A DNA stretch of 64,000 bases from Lysobacter concretionis Ko07 = DSM 16239 (GCF_000768345.1 NZ_AVPS01000007.1:62001-126000), one strand, 5' to 3'. Numbered from the stretch's first letter, positions 9,131-18,467 are shown. Notes: generated by a model from the sequence alone, not told the origin. Translations and numbers: made by a program.

Positions 9131-10477
9131 ATGACACGGATGTCGAAGGTTTTCTGGGGCGAAGGGCTGTTCCTGCGCCCGCAGCATTTCCAGCGCCAGG
9201 ATGCCTACCACGAGGCGCGACTGCAGGAGTTGGCCGCCGCCCTGCATCCGTGCGCCTGGGGCGTCCGTCAGGTTCGCTTCGACGCGCAAGCGCTGGCCAG
9301 TGGCACCCTGCGGGCGCAGCAGTTGTCGGTGGTGTTCTCCGACGGCGAGTTCTACAACGCCCCCGGCGCGGACGAGCTGCCCGACGCGTTGGCGCTGTCG
9401 AACCTGCCCGATGGCGTGCAAGCCACCACGATCCATCTCGCCCTGCCGTTGCTGAAAGAGCACGGCGGCAATTGCGGCACGCCGGCCGATGGCCGGGTGG
9501 CGACCCGCTACCAGCAGACCAATCAGTCAACGCCCGATCTGTACACCGACGCAGGCGAAGCGGAGCTGGCATACCTGTGCAAGACCGTGCGGTTGTTGAC
9601 CGACGACGAGCCCCGCGACCCTTACGTCACCGTGCCGGTGGCGCGGGTCCGGCGCACCGCAACCGGCGGCTTCGAGCTCGACGATGCCTTCATCGCCCCC
9701 AGCCTCAGCCTGAATGCGGCGCCGCAGCTGCAAACCCAGCTGCGGCGGTTGCTCGACAGCCTGCAGGCCAAGACCGACGCGCTGTATGGGTTGCACCGCG
9801 AACCGTCGCAGTCGGTGGTGGAGTTCCGCTCCGGCGACATCGCCTCGTTCTGGCTGCTGCACACCGCCAACGCCGCATTCGCCGCGCTGTCGCACCTGTT
9901 CCGGCATCCCGGCCTGCATCCCGAGCGCCTGCACCAGGAATTGCTGCGCCTGGCCGGCGGCCTGCTGACGTTCTCCAGGCGCCACACCCTGGCCGACCTG
10001 CCCGGCTATCAGCACGCGCAGCCGGAAGCGGGCTTCGAGCGGCTGTTCGCGATCATCCGCGAGCTGCTCGACACGGTGATCTCGGCGCGGTATTTCTCCA
10101 TCCCGCTCAACGAGGTCAAACCGTCCTTCCACCTCGGGCGGCTGGATTCGCAACGCATCGACGAGCAGTCCGCGTTCTACCTGGGCGTCAGCGCCGACCT
10201 GCCGGGGCCGGAGCTGGTGCAGGCGGTGCCGGTGCGGTTCAAGGTCGGCGCACCGGACGATGTCGACAAGTGCGTGCTGTCCGCGTTGCCGGGGGTCAAG
10301 CTCACCCACGCCGCACAGGTCCCGGCCGCCATCCCGGTGCGTCCGGGCAGCCAGTACTTCGCGATCGAACCACGCGGGCCGCTGTACGAACGCATGCTCA
10401 AGGCGCAGTCGCTGGTGATCTACGTGCCGTCGGGCGTGCGCGAGCTCAAGCTCGAACTGATCGCCTTGACGCCATGA
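9131..10477 (+). CDS. tssK: T6SS baseplate protein TssK
   Basis: TssK (VasE/ImpJ), 448 residues, the trimeric baseplate adaptor that docks on the TssL-TssM membrane complex. The N-terminus MSKVFWGEGLFLRPQHFQRQ is diagnostic. Later blocks include GDIASFWLLHTANAAF and the C-terminal LYVERM-like stretch around PLYERMLKAQSLVIYVPSG. GGGAG lies about 10 nt before the ATG. The 106-bp gap after tssJ holds no convincing gene. Confidence 0.96.
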   Translation: MTRMSKVFWGEGLFLRPQHFQRQDAYHEARLQELAAALHPCAWGVRQVRFDAQALASGTLRAQQLSVVFSDGEFYNAPGADELPDALALSNLPDGVQATTIHLALPLLKEHGGNCGTPADGRVATRYQQTNQSTPDLYTDAGEAELAYLCKTVRLLTDDEPRDPYVTVPVARVRRTATGGFELDDAFIAPSLSLNAAPQLQTQLRRLLDSLQAKTDALYGLHREPSQSVVEFRSGDIASFWLLHTANAAFAALSHLFRHPGLHPERLHQELLRLAGGLLTFSRRHTLADLPGYQHAQPEAGFERLFAIIRELLDTVISARYFSIPLNEVKPSFHLGRLDSQRIDEQSAFYLGVSADLPGPELVQAVPVRFKVGAPDDVDKCVLSALPGVKLTHAAQVPAAIPVRPGSQYFAIEPRGPLYERMLKAQSLVIYVPSGVRELKLELIALTP

Positions 10478-10510
10478 CCCACTCCGCTTTTCCGCATCAG
10501 GCAGGACGCC

Positions 10511-11305
10511 ATGAACTATCCCAATCCGCCGGTTCCGCAACGCCTGCCCTCGCTGTCGCCGGGCCCGTTCCCTGACGCCGCCATCGACGGCGCCACCGCC
10601 CAGCCACGCAACCTGCTGGAACTGATGGCCGACGGGTTCTACCTGCTGATGCTGCTCAAACGCGGGCAACTGCCGGGCAGCGAAGCCGCGTTCGTGACGT
10701 CGGTGCAGCATTTCCTGGACGGGGTCGAGCGCGGCGCGATCAAGCTGGCGATCCCGTCGGAGGACGTCTACGCCGCCAGGTACGCGTTCTGTGCGGCGGT
10801 GGACGAGGCCATGCTCGGCCAGCCGTCGGGCCTGCGCGAGGCGTGGGAGTGCAACCCGCTGCAGTTGCGCCTTTTCGGCGAGCACCTGGCCGGGGAGCAT
10901 TTCTTCGACCGCCTCGAACAGCTGCGCGCGCAGGGCGCACCGCGCCTGCCGTCACTGGAGGTCTACCACTACTGCCTGCTGCTCGGCTTCGAGGGCAGGT
11001 ACCGGCTGGAAGGGCCGGAGAAACTCGGCTACCTGATCGCCCGCCTCGGCGACGAGATCGTGTACCTGAAGGGCCGGCGCACCGGCTTCGCCCCGCATTG
11101 GGCACCGCCGGACCGGATCACCCACGCGCTGCGGCGGGTGATGCCGCTGTGGGCACCGGCCGCCGTGCTGGCAATGGTCGGCGCCGGCGCGTACTTCAGC
11201 CTCCACGCCTTGCTGGAACGCGACACCCGGCAGCAGCTGGCGACCTACCACGAGGTGGTGCAACTGCCGGCGAAAACCGCGCACCTGACCATCACCCTGC
11301 CCTGA
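10511..11305 (+). CDS. tssL: T6SS inner-membrane protein TssL (short form)
   Basis: TssL (DotU/IcmH family), 264 residues. The cytoplasmic hook domain spans roughly residues 30-205 and includes ALDEAMLGQ-like AAVDEAMLGQPSG and LEVYHYCLLLGFEGRY. One transmembrane helix (WAPAAVLAMVGAGAYFSLHAL, near 217-237) is followed by a short periplasmic tail. There is no C-terminal OmpA-like peptidoglycan-binding domain, so an accessory anchor is expected; the OmpA/BON protein at 44794-45630 is a candidate. It follows tssK by 33 bp. Confidence 0.94.
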   Translation: MNYPNPPVPQRLPSLSPGPFPDAAIDGATAQPRNLLELMADGFYLLMLLKRGQLPGSEAAFVTSVQHFLDGVERGAIKLAIPSEDVYAARYAFCAAVDEAMLGQPSGLREAWECNPLQLRLFGEHLAGEHFFDRLEQLRAQGAPRLPSLEVYHYCLLLGFEGRYRLEGPEKLGYLIARLGDEIVYLKGRRTGFAPHWAPPDRITHALRRVMPLWAPAAVLAMVGAGAYFSLHALLERDTRQQLATYHEVVQLPAKTAHLTITLP

Positions 11306-11342
11306 ACACCCAGGCCCGGGTGGTTGCCAAGCGCCGCTCCAC

Positions 11343-11348
11343 TAGAAT
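11343..11348 (+). promoter_or_regulatory. -10 box TAGAAT predicting leaderless hemF mRNA
   Basis: TAGAAT ends 6 nt before the hemF ATG, placing the predicted transcript start on the A of the start codon. No Shine-Dalgarno sequence lies between them. The -35 region is weak (TTGCCA, poorly spaced). Confidence 0.5.
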
Positions 11349-11354
11349 GGCCGG

Positions 11355-12296
11355 ATGACTTCGCACACCCACATCCCTGAATCCGACCAGGATTTCGACC
11401 GCGTCCGCGCCTACCTCACCGGTCTGCAGGACCGCATCTGCGCCGCGGTCGAGCAGGCCGACGGCCGCGCCCGTTTTGCCGAGGACCTCTGGAGCCGCGC
11501 CGAAGGCGGTGGCGGCCGCACCCGCATCCTGCGCGATGGCGATGTGTTCGAGCAGGCCGGCATCGGTTTCTCCGATGTGTCCGGCAACAAGCTGCCGCCT
11601 TCGGCGAGTGCGAGCCGGCCCGAACTGGCCGGTGCCTCGTGGCGCGCGATCGGGGTGTCGCTGGTGTTCCACCCGCGCAATCCGTACCTGCCGACCACGC
11701 ATGCCAACGTGCGCCACTTCCGCGCCATGCGCGACGGCAAGACGGTCGCCTCGTGGTTCGGCGGCGGCTTCGACCTGACCCCGTTCTATCCTTTCGACGA
11801 GGACGTGCTGCACTGGCACCGCACCGCCCGCGCGCTGTGCGAACCCTTCGGCGGCCAGGCCCGCTACGACGACCACAAGCGCTGGTGCGACGAGTACTTT
11901 TTCGTCAAGCACCGCAACGAGACCCGCGGCATCGGCGGTCTGTTCTTCGACGACCTGAGCGCGGATTTCGAGGACGATTTCGGCTACCTGCGCGCAGTCG
12001 GCGACGGGTTCCTGGACGCCTATCTGCCGATCGTGGAGCGCCGCAAGGACACGACGTACGGCGAGCGCGAACGCGAGTTCCAGCTGTATCGCCGCGGCCG
12101 CTATGTCGAGTTCAACCTGGTGTTGGACCGCGGCACGCTGTTCGGCCTGCAGTCCGGGGGACGCAGCGAATCGATCCTGATGAGCCTGCCGCCGCTGGTG
12201 CGCTGGGAGTACGGCTTCACTCCCGCACCCGGCAGCGCCGAGGCGCGGCTGGCGGACTACCTGCGGCCGCGCGACTGGCTGTCCGAACTGGGCTGA
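11355..12296 (+). CDS. hemF: Oxygen-dependent coproporphyrinogen III oxidase
   Basis: HemF, 313 residues, converts coproporphyrinogen III to protoporphyrinogen IX with O2 in haem synthesis; cytoplasmic. Family blocks are easily seen: [54 protein letters not shown] and [20 protein letters not shown]. The length is typical. The gene follows tssL in the same direction but has its own apparent start signal (TAGAAT 6 nt before ATG), so it need not be co-transcribed with the T6SS genes. Confidence 0.97.
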   Translation: MTSHTHIPESDQDFDRVRAYLTGLQDRICAAVEQADGRARFAEDLWSRAEGGGGRTRILRDGDVFEQAGIGFSDVSGNKLPPSASASRPELAGASWRAIGVSLVFHPRNPYLPTTHANVRHFRAMRDGKTVASWFGGGFDLTPFYPFDEDVLHWHRTARALCEPFGGQARYDDHKRWCDEYFFVKHRNETRGIGGLFFDDLSADFEDDFGYLRAVGDGFLDAYLPIVERRKDTTYGEREREFQLYRRGRYVEFNLVLDRGTLFGLQSGGRSESILMSLPPLVRWEYGFTPAPGSAEARLADYLRPRDWLSELG

Positions 12297-12347
12297 GGCC
12301 GGAGTACCGGCACCGGAAGCCGGAAATCGGACTGCGGAGCCGGAGGA

Positions 12348-12833
12348 TCATTTCTCCGCGTCGCGGTAGGTCACGATGGAGATGCGGCCGTTGGTCTCCA
12401 GCAAGGCCAGCTTGATCTGGTCCAGGTCCATGCAACTGGATTCGCGCATCGCCTTGTCGAAATCGGCACGGCTGACCAGTTCGCGCCTGAGTACGTCGCG
12501 GAAGATGTGGCCGTCGCGCGCCAGTTCGACCGGACTGCCTTCCACCAGCTTGCGTACGGCCGGGTAGCGCGCCGACAGCCAGGCCACGGCGTAGTTCAGC
12601 ACCATCAGGCTGACGACCAGCAACAGGGCGCCGGTCAGCGAGTTGTCACCGCCGTTCATGCCGTTCTGCACCGCGTTGCCGACCAGGATCAGCAGGACCA
12701 GGTCGAACGGCGTGAACTGGCCCACCGCGCGCTTGCCCGACAACCTCACCAGCACCATCACCGCGACATACACCGCCACGGAACGCAGCACGAACTCCCA
12801 CCAGGGAAACGACAATTCGAACAGACTGGACAT
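12348..12833 (-). CDS. DUF421 (YetF/YcaP-like) membrane protein
   Basis: A 161-residue protein with three predicted transmembrane helices in the first 85 residues and a soluble C-terminal domain. The motif VRLSGKRAVGQFTPFDLVLLILVGNAVQNGM is characteristic of DUF421 (here residues 28-58, split). The C-terminal part RELVSRADFDKAMRE resembles the YetF beta domain. The molecular role is not settled in the family. It is convergent with hemF and downstream of the sRNA on the same strand, behind the sRNA terminator. Confidence 0.85.
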   Translation of the reverse strand: MSSLFELSFPWWEFVLRSVAVYVAVMVLVRLSGKRAVGQFTPFDLVLLILVGNAVQNGMNGGDNSLTGALLLVVSLMVLNYAVAWLSARYPAVRKLVEGSPVELARDGHIFRDVLRRELVSRADFDKAMRESSCMDLDQIKLALLETNGRISIVTYRDAEK

Positions 12834-12890
12834 GGCCGGAATCCACGGTCACGGCATTGTTGCCACCGCTGCGGACGTTACACCAAGGCA

Positions 12891-12927
12891 ATAAAAAGCC
12901 CCGCTGGCAGGGGGGGCCGGCGGGGCT
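12891..12927 (-). terminator. Rho-independent terminator of the sX13-like sRNA
   Basis: On the minus strand AGCCCCGC pairs with GCGGGGCT (8 bp) around a C-rich 15-nt loop, followed immediately by TTTTTAT. This is the 3' end of the predicted sRNA and would also stop polA read-through. Confidence 0.85.
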
Positions 12928-13016
12928 GGTGGAGCTAAGCCTGGGGAGGGGCTTTCGCTCCGGATCACTCCAGGGGAGGGAGAGATCTGCGACAGGCGTT
13001 GCACCTGTCGCGAGCA
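12892..13016 (-). ncRNA. sX13-like small RNA downstream of polA
   Basis: About 120 nt of minus-strand sequence folds into a row of hairpins with C-rich loops. First, GCGACAGG/CCTGTCGC (12989-13011) forms an 8-bp stem. Next is a CTC...GAG hairpin with a CCCTCCCC loop. A nested GGAGC/GCTCC and AAGCC/GGCTT stem presents CCTCCCCA, and last is the terminator with a C-rich loop. Repeated C-rich loops and a location just downstream of polA match sX13, a trans-acting Xanthomonas sRNA that regulates virulence genes by C-rich loop pairing with G-rich leaders. The 5' end is approximate; a clear promoter was not assigned. The assignment rests on remembered features, not on an alignment. Confidence 0.75.
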
Positions 13017-13280
13017 TATGACCACTATCCACATGGATGGTTCGTGAAGATGGTGTCAGCGGACCGAAAAGATTCAGGGACGATTCATAGCGGCAACTTC
13101 GGCCAATATGTCGTTAAAACTCCGTTAATAACGCTTTCCCGGTAAACCTTTGCCGAACCTGCCCGACAGTCTCACGGCAAACCGGCCAATCGCCAACCGG
13201 GGACGATTCCGGACCGCACGGGTCACCCTCGCCGGTCACCAGGCGCCACTTCCGGCCTGGCGATCCTCCGGGACGACGCG

Positions 13281-16079
13281 TCAGTGGGCTTCGTCCCAAT
13301 TGGCGCCGACTCCGCTGTCCACCACCAGCGGCACGCGCAATTGCGCGGCGGCAACCATCCGCGCGCCGACTTCCGCCAGCAGGGTGTCGACGAAACCGGT
13401 ATCGACCTCGAACACCAGTTCATCGTGCACCTGCAGGATCATCAGCGCGCGGTCGGCATGCGCCTCGAGCCAGCCGTGGATGTCGATCATCGCGCGCTTG
13501 ATGATGTCGGCCGCGGTGCCCTGCATCGGCGCGTTGATCGCCGCGCGCTCGGCGCCGGCGCGCAGGCCCTGGTTGCGCGCGTCGATGTTGTCCAGGTACA
13601 GGCGGCGGCCGAACACGGTCTCCACGTAGCCGCGATCGCGCGCCTGCTGGCGGGTGTTGTCCATGAACTCGCGCACGCCGGGGTAGCGGCTGAAATACAG
13701 GCCGATGTAGTCCTGTGCCTCGCCGCGCGAGACATCCAGCTGCTTGGCCAGGCCGAACGCGCTCATGCCGTACATCAGGCCGAAGTTGATCGCCTTGGCG
13801 GCGCGGCGCTCGTTGCCGCTGACCTCGCCGATCGGTTTGCCGAACACTTCCGCGGCGGTGGCGCGGTGGATGTCGTCGCCGGCGGCGAACGCGCGCAGCA
13901 GGCCCTCGTCGCCGGACAGGTGGGCCATGATCCGCAGCTCGATCTGCGAGTAGTCGCAGGCGACGATGCGGCGGCCTTCCGGGGCGATGAAGGCGGTGCG
14001 GATGCGGCGGCCGTCGACGGTGCGGATCGGGATGTTCTGCAGGTTCGGGTCGGAGGACGCCAGCCGGCCGGTCGCCGCGCCGGCCTGGTGGTAGCTGGTG
14101 TGCACGCGGCCGGTGTCGGGGTTGATCATCTGCGGCAGCTTGTCGGTGTAGGTGCTGCGCAGCTTGGCCAGACCACGGTAGTCGAGGATCACCCGCGGCA
14201 GTTCGTGCAGGTCGGCGATCGCCTCCAGCGCCTCCTCGTTGGCCGACGGCTGGCCCTTGGGGGTCTTCACCAGTGCCGGCAGCTTGAGCTCCTCGAACAG
14301 CAACGCGCAGACCTGTTTGGGCGAGTCCAGGTTGAACGTGCGCCCGGCCAGCCCGGTCGCCTTCTGCTGGGCGGCGAGCATGCGCTTGCCCAGGTCGGCC
14401 GATTGCCGGCGCAGCTCGTCGGCATCGACCAGCACGCCGTTGGCCTCGATGCGTTCGAGCACCGGCACCAGCGGAATCTCGATGTCGCGGTAGACCTGTT
14501 CCAGCGCCGGCTCGGCCGCCAGCTTCGCCGACAGCACGCGGTGCAGGCGCAAAGTGATGTCGGCGTCCTCGGCGCCGTACTTCACGGCATCGTCGACGGC
14601 GACCTGGTTGAAGGTGATCTGCTTGGCGCCCTTGCCGGCGACATCGACGTACTTGGTGGTCTGGTAGCCCAGGTAGCGCAAGGCCAGCGAGTCCATGTCG
14701 TGACGGCTGGCGGTGGCGTTGTGGACGAAGCTCTCCAGCATGGTGTCGTCGCTGTAGCCGCGCATCCGCACGCCGTGACGGCGCAGCACGTGCATCTCGT
14801 ACTTGCCGTGCTGGCCGATCTTGCGCTTGTCAGGGTCTTCCAGCAGCGGACGCAGCGCGTCGAGCACCGCCTCGCGCGGCAGCTGCGCGGGCGCGCCGGG
14901 GTAGTCGTGGCCGACCGGGATATAGCAGGCAAAGCCGGGTTCGATCGCGAAGCTCAGTCCGACCAGGTTGGCGCGCATCGCGTCGAGCGAGTCGGTCTCG
15001 GTGTCGAGGGCGAACTCGTCGGCGGCCTGCAGCTTCGCCACCCAGGCAGCGAGTTGTTCACGCGTCATCACGCCTTCGTACTCGCCGGGTGCAGCCAGCG
15101 CCGGATCCGGCTCGTTGGCCACCGCCACGGGGCTGCGGGCGTAACCGGCAGCGGTGTTGCGCACGCTGCCGGTGTCGCTCGCGGCCTCGGTCACGGCACT
15201 ACCCTGGCCGCTGTCCAGATCGCGCAACGCCTGCTTGAAGCCGTAGCGGGTGTACAGCGCGCGCAGCTCGTCCACGTGCTGATCGCGCAGGACCAGCTCG
15301 GTCGGTACACGGCCGACGTCGACATCCAGCTTGATCGTGGTCAGGGTGCGGTTGAGCGGCAGCCGGTCCAGCACCGCGCGCAGGTTCTCGCCGATCTTGC
15401 CCGTGATGCGGTCGGCGTTGGCGATCACGCCGTCGAGGCTGTCGTACTCGGCCAGCCACTTGGCCGCGGTCTTCGGGCCGCACTTGTCGACGCCGGGGAT
15501 GTTGTCGACCTTGTCGCCCATCAGCGCGAGGTAATCGACGATCTGGTCGGCGCGCACGCCGTATTTGTCGACCACGCCGGCATCGTCGTCCAGCCGGCTG
15601 CCGCTCATCGTGTTGACCAGCGCGATGCCGGCGCGCGCACCGTTATCGTCGCTGCCGGCACGCACCAGCTGGGCGAAGTCCTTGTCGCTGGTGGAGATGG
15701 TGACGTCGATGCCGGCGTCGGCGGCCTGCACCGCCAGCGTGCCGATCACGTCGTCGGCCTCGACCCCGTCGATGCGGATGATGTCGATGCCCAGCGCGTG
15801 CACGATGTCGCACATCGGCTGCACCTGCGACCGCAGGTCGTCGGGCATCGGCGGGCGGTGCGCCTTGTACTGCTCGTCGAGGTCGTCGCGGAAGGTCTTG
15901 CCGGGCGCATCGACCACGAAGGCGATGTAATCGGGCTTCTCCTTCAGCGTCGCGCGCAGCATGTTGACCACCCCGAACAGCGCGCCGGTCGGCTCGCCGT
16001 CGGCGCTGGTGAGCGGCGGCAGCGCATGGAAGGCGCGGTAGAGGTAGCTGGAACCATCGATCAGGACGAGTCGTTTCAT
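13281..16079 (-). CDS. polA: DNA polymerase I
   Basis: PolA, 932 residues. The 5'-nuclease domain is at the N-terminus (LIDGSSYLYRAFHALP, TSDKDFAQLV, GVDKCGPKTAAKWL). The 3'-5' exonuclease keeps the DxE motif in FALDTETDSLDAM, so proofreading is likely intact. The polymerase domain has motif A CDYSQIELRIMAHL, motif B RRAAKAINFGLMYGMSAFGL and motif C LQVHDELVFEV. It fills gaps in repair and removes Okazaki primers. TAGAAT 6 nt before the ATG suggests a leaderless transcript. The sRNA lies downstream on the same strand. Confidence 0.98.
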   Translation of the reverse strand: MKRLVLIDGSSYLYRAFHALPPLTSADGEPTGALFGVVNMLRATLKEKPDYIAFVVDAPGKTFRDDLDEQYKAHRPPMPDDLRSQVQPMCDIVHALGIDIIRIDGVEADDVIGTLAVQAADAGIDVTISTSDKDFAQLVRAGSDDNGARAGIALVNTMSGSRLDDDAGVVDKYGVRADQIVDYLALMGDKVDNIPGVDKCGPKTAAKWLAEYDSLDGVIANADRITGKIGENLRAVLDRLPLNRTLTTIKLDVDVGRVPTELVLRDQHVDELRALYTRYGFKQALRDLDSGQGSAVTEAASDTGSVRNTAAGYARSPVAVANEPDPALAAPGEYEGVMTREQLAAWVAKLQAADEFALDTETDSLDAMRANLVGLSFAIEPGFACYIPVGHDYPGAPAQLPREAVLDALRPLLEDPDKRKIGQHGKYEMHVLRRHGVRMRGYSDDTMLESFVHNATASRHDMDSLALRYLGYQTTKYVDVAGKGAKQITFNQVAVDDAVKYGAEDADITLRLHRVLSAKLAAEPALEQVYRDIEIPLVPVLERIEANGVLVDADELRRQSADLGKRMLAAQQKATGLAGRTFNLDSPKQVCALLFEELKLPALVKTPKGQPSANEEALEAIADLHELPRVILDYRGLAKLRSTYTDKLPQMINPDTGRVHTSYHQAGAATGRLASSDPNLQNIPIRTVDGRRIRTAFIAPEGRRIVACDYSQIELRIMAHLSGDEGLLRAFAAGDDIHRATAAEVFGKPIGEVSGNERRAAKAINFGLMYGMSAFGLAKQLDVSRGEAQDYIGLYFSRYPGVREFMDNTRQQARDRGYVETVFGRRLYLDNIDARNQGLRAGAERAAINAPMQGTAADIIKRAMIDIHGWLEAHADRALMILQVHDELVFEVDTGFVDTLLAEVGARMVAAAQLRVPLVVDSGVGANWDEAH

Positions 16080-16085
16080 GCCGCG

Positions 16086-16091
16086 ATTCTA
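16086..16091 (-). promoter_or_regulatory. -10 box TAGAAT predicting leaderless polA mRNA
   Basis: On the minus strand TAGAAT is separated from the polA ATG by exactly 6 nt (16080-16085). No ribosome binding site fits in between. The tandem repeat at 16091-16129 begins at the upstream edge of this box. Confidence 0.5.
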
Positions 16092-16129
16092 CGTGGCTGC
16101 CCTGACTGGCTGCTCTGACTGGCTGCCTT
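16091..16129. repeat. 13-bp imperfect tandem repeat (3 copies) upstream of polA
   Basis: Three adjacent 13-nt units (acgtggctgccct, gactggctgctct, gactggctgcctt) lie directly upstream of the polA -10 box, where the -35 element would be. Confidence 0.65.
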
Positions 16130-16269
16130 CCGCGTCCGTGCCTTCCATGCTTTTGCCCCCCCTCGCCGCCATCGGGCAGCGTACGGCGACACCCCGCCGC
16201 GGGTATCCTGAGCCGTGCCGCGCCCTGCGGCGCATTCCCTCCCGCCACCCGTCCGAACGGAGAGCCGTC

Positions 16270-16575
16270 ATGCGTATCGTCCCGACCCTGTTGCCGCTTG
16301 CGCTTTCCCTCGGCCTGGCCGCCTGCGCCAGTACCGGCGGCCAGCCCGACCCCAATGACCCGACCGCGAACCTGCGCAACGCCGAAGTCATCCAGCGCGT
16401 GCAGGACAACGGCGACGTGATCGAGGAATACCGCGTCGCCGGCCAGCTCAGGGTGGTCAAGGTCACGCCGGCGCGTGGCCCGGTCTACTACCTGATAGAC
16501 AACGACGGCGACGGCCGCCCGGACGACGGTGCCCCCGTGTCACCGGTGTACTGGAAGCTGTTCGAGTGGAATTGA
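16270..16575 (+). CDS. DUF2782-type lipoprotein
   Basis: A 101-residue predicted lipoprotein. The signal peptide ends LSLGLAAC|A near residue 19. The mature part (EVIQRVQDNGDVIEEYRVAG, GPVYYLIDNDGDGRPDD, VYWKLFEW) is typical of the small DUF2782 family seen next to polA in xanthomonads. The start follows GGAGAG by 6 nt. The acidic DNDGDG stretch may bind a metal, but no function is known. Divergent from polA. Confidence 0.8.
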   Translation: MRIVPTLLPLALSLGLAACASTGGQPDPNDPTANLRNAEVIQRVQDNGDVIEEYRVAGQLRVVKVTPARGPVYYLIDNDGDGRPDDGAPVSPVYWKLFEWN

Positions 16576-16621
16576 GCCCGATGCCTGGTCGAAACACCGC
16601 ATCCGGCAGGGAGTTGAGGCG

Positions 16622-16927
16622 ATGAGCAAGGCCGACCGTATCCACGCCGCCCTCCAGGCGCTGTCGCCCACGCACCTGGAAGTGCTGGACGAAAGCCACA
16701 TGCACAGCCGCGGGCGGGAAACGCACTACAAGGCGGTCGTGGTCAGCGAGGCGTTTGCCGGCAGGACCGGCGTGCGCCGGCACCAGGCCGTGTATGCCGC
16801 CGTCGGCGGACTGATGGGCGAGATCCACGCGCTGGCACTGCATACCTATACGCCTGAAGAGTGGGCCGCGCAGGCCGATGCCCCGGACTCGCCGCGCTGT
16901 CTGGGTGGCAGCCGGCACGACGCCTGA
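16622..16927 (+). CDS. BolA family protein
   Basis: A 101-residue BolA-like protein. The core includes HLEVLDESHMHSRGRETHYK and the helix-turn-helix-like GVRRHQAVYAAVGGLM followed by EIHALALHTYTPEEW. BolA proteins pair with monothiol glutaredoxins and influence iron-sulfur delivery or transcription; the His in HALALHTYTP is the usual ligand position. The start MSKADRIH is chosen because the upstream extension crosses the preceding gene. It could be BolA proper or an IbaG/BolA2 relative. Confidence 0.88.
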   Translation: MSKADRIHAALQALSPTHLEVLDESHMHSRGRETHYKAVVVSEAFAGRTGVRRHQAVYAAVGGLMGEIHALALHTYTPEEWAAQADAPDSPRCLGGSRHDA

Positions 16928-17166
16928 CCTCGCTGAGGAGATGAACGATGTCACCTCGATTGCCACTGTTGCCACTGCTGCCACGGCTGCCGCCGCAGCC
17001 GGTTGCCTGGCGTTGGGCGCTGGCTTGATCGTGCCCGGAAGGTAGCGGGCAGACTGCCGTCCCCGGACGGATCCGCGGACCGCTTCCGGTGAAGCGGGAA
17101 TGGAGCCTGGGGGCGCCGCGCCTGCCGTTGCTGGCGCCGGAGGAGCGCACACGGTGGCGGCCCGGC

Positions 17167-17814
17167 TTACCCCGCGCGACGGAAGGTCAGGTTGATCCGC
17201 TGCGCTCCCATCACCGGGTGGCAACCCGGCTTCACCGGCAGCACGCCGTGGAATCGCAGCCGGTCCACGCCGCCCCAGACCGCGACATCGCCATGCGCCA
17301 ACGGCACGTGCACCGCCTTGTCGCTGCGTGCGTGGCCGCCGAACAGGAACACCGCCGGCAGGCCCAATGACACCGAGACGATCGGCGCGGCGAAATCGCG
17401 CTCATCGCGATCCTGATGCAACGTCAGACGGGTACCGGGCACATACCGGTTGATCAGGCAGGAATCGGGAGCGAACGCATCGAAACCGGCCGCTGCAGCA
17501 GCGTCCCGGGCCAGACCGGCGAATACCGGCGGCATGGCCGGCCAGTCGTTGCCGCTGACGGGATCTCGCGCCGCATAGCGATAACCGCGACGGTCGCTGA
17601 CCCAGCCCAGCACCCCGCAACTGGTGGTCGCGACCGACATGGCAAGACCGCCCGGCGTGGTCATGTGGCGCAGCGGCGCGGCACGGAGGAGCGCGTCGAG
17701 CGCCGGCAGCAGGTCGCCCATCCGCGGCAGAGCGAAGCCGTGCAGCAACCACGCCTGCTCACCCATCGGCAGGCGGGTGCCGGTCTGCAATTCGGCGAAA
17801 AGGTCGGTGGTCAT
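17167..17814 (-). CDS. alkB: AlkB-type DNA alkylation-repair dioxygenase
   Basis: AlkB, 215 residues, an Fe(II)/2-oxoglutarate dioxygenase that removes methyl groups from 1-methyladenine and 3-methylcytosine. The iron ligands fit HQD (His133, Asp135) and His189 in RFHGVLP, and the 2-oxoglutarate-binding arginines lie in QRINLTFRRAG at 206 and 212. NRYVPGTRLTLHQDRDE is a classic AlkB block. The start MTTDLF is preferred over an 18-residue extension lacking conserved sequence. It stands alone, with no ada gene nearby. Confidence 0.93.
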   Translation of the reverse strand: MTTDLFAELQTGTRLPMGEQAWLLHGFALPRMGDLLPALDALLRAAPLRHMTTPGGLAMSVATTSCGVLGWVSDRRGYRYAARDPVSGNDWPAMPPVFAGLARDAAAAAGFDAFAPDSCLINRYVPGTRLTLHQDRDERDFAAPIVSVSLGLPAVFLFGGHARSDKAVHVPLAHGDVAVWGGVDRLRFHGVLPVKPGCHPVMGAQRINLTFRRAG

Positions 17815-18123
17815 GACAGGCGAAAAATTACCGCGACAGACGCCAGTGTGCGTGACTGCCGGCCGCACGGACGCGCCTCGTGCGTCACGTTGCCGGCGGT
17901 GATCGCGACCGGCCTGGGCGCGGAACCGGTGACACTGCGGCTGGTGTGACCATCGGGGCTACGCGCTGTCAATATCCAGCCTGTTGGCCGGGCGGCCGTT
18001 GCTGCGGTCATCGATTTCGGCTTCGCGCACCTGACCGGCCAAGGCCGGCGAGCAGACATGCCCGGGTTTCGCATCCGGTTAACCCGCGCGCCGGATAGTT
18101 GAAACTCCCGTCTGGAGTATCCC
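17815..18123. other. Intergenic region with no recognised feature
   Basis: A 309-bp gap between divergent alkB and the chaB-like gene. It should hold both promoters, but no strong -35/-10 pair, Ada box or hairpin was recognised, and open frames across it show no protein-family features. Confidence 0.5.
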
Positions 18124-18351
18124 GTGCCCTACGACCGCATCAGCGAACTGCCCGACGCCGTGCGCGACCACCTCCCCAAACACGCGCAGGAGATCTACAA
18201 AGAAGCATTCAACAGCGCCTGGGGCGACTACAAGGATCCCGCCGACCGCCGCGGCGACGCTACGCGCGAGGAGACCGCGCACAAGGTGGCGTGGTCGGCC
18301 GTCAAACAGAAATACCGCAAGGGCGACGACGACAACTGGCACCCGAAATAG
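18124..18351 (+). CDS. ChaB family protein
   Basis: A 75-residue protein of the ChaB family, beginning at GTG (PYDRISELPDAVRDHLPKHA). The EIYKEAFNSAWGDY segment and the C-terminal AHKVAWSAVKQKY pattern are diagnostic. ChaB was named as a regulator of the ChaA cation antiporter, but a general role is not established and no chaA is nearby. GGAG lies 7 nt before the start. Confidence 0.85.
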   Translation: MPYDRISELPDAVRDHLPKHAQEIYKEAFNSAWGDYKDPADRRGDATREETAHKVAWSAVKQKYRKGDDDNWHPK

Positions 18352-18467
18352 GTTCGGAAGCTGCCCCGCTGCGCTGCGGATCGTCCTGCGAAGCCTCGGC
18401 CTGCTAGCATCGCCAGGCGCGGGCCGGGGAGGGCCGCGCCACCAACATCATCAGAAGGGGCGACGCA

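Noticed and set aside
13284-16118. Long open frame antisense to polA
   Set aside because: Shadow of polA codon use; composition rich in Val, His, Arg and Gln with no motifs.
16942-17046. Small hydrophobic frame (MNDVTSIATVATAATAAA...) after the BolA-like gene
   Set aside because: Alanine runs come from a GCC-type triplet repeat; two overlapping frames are equally open and the ribosome site is ambiguous.
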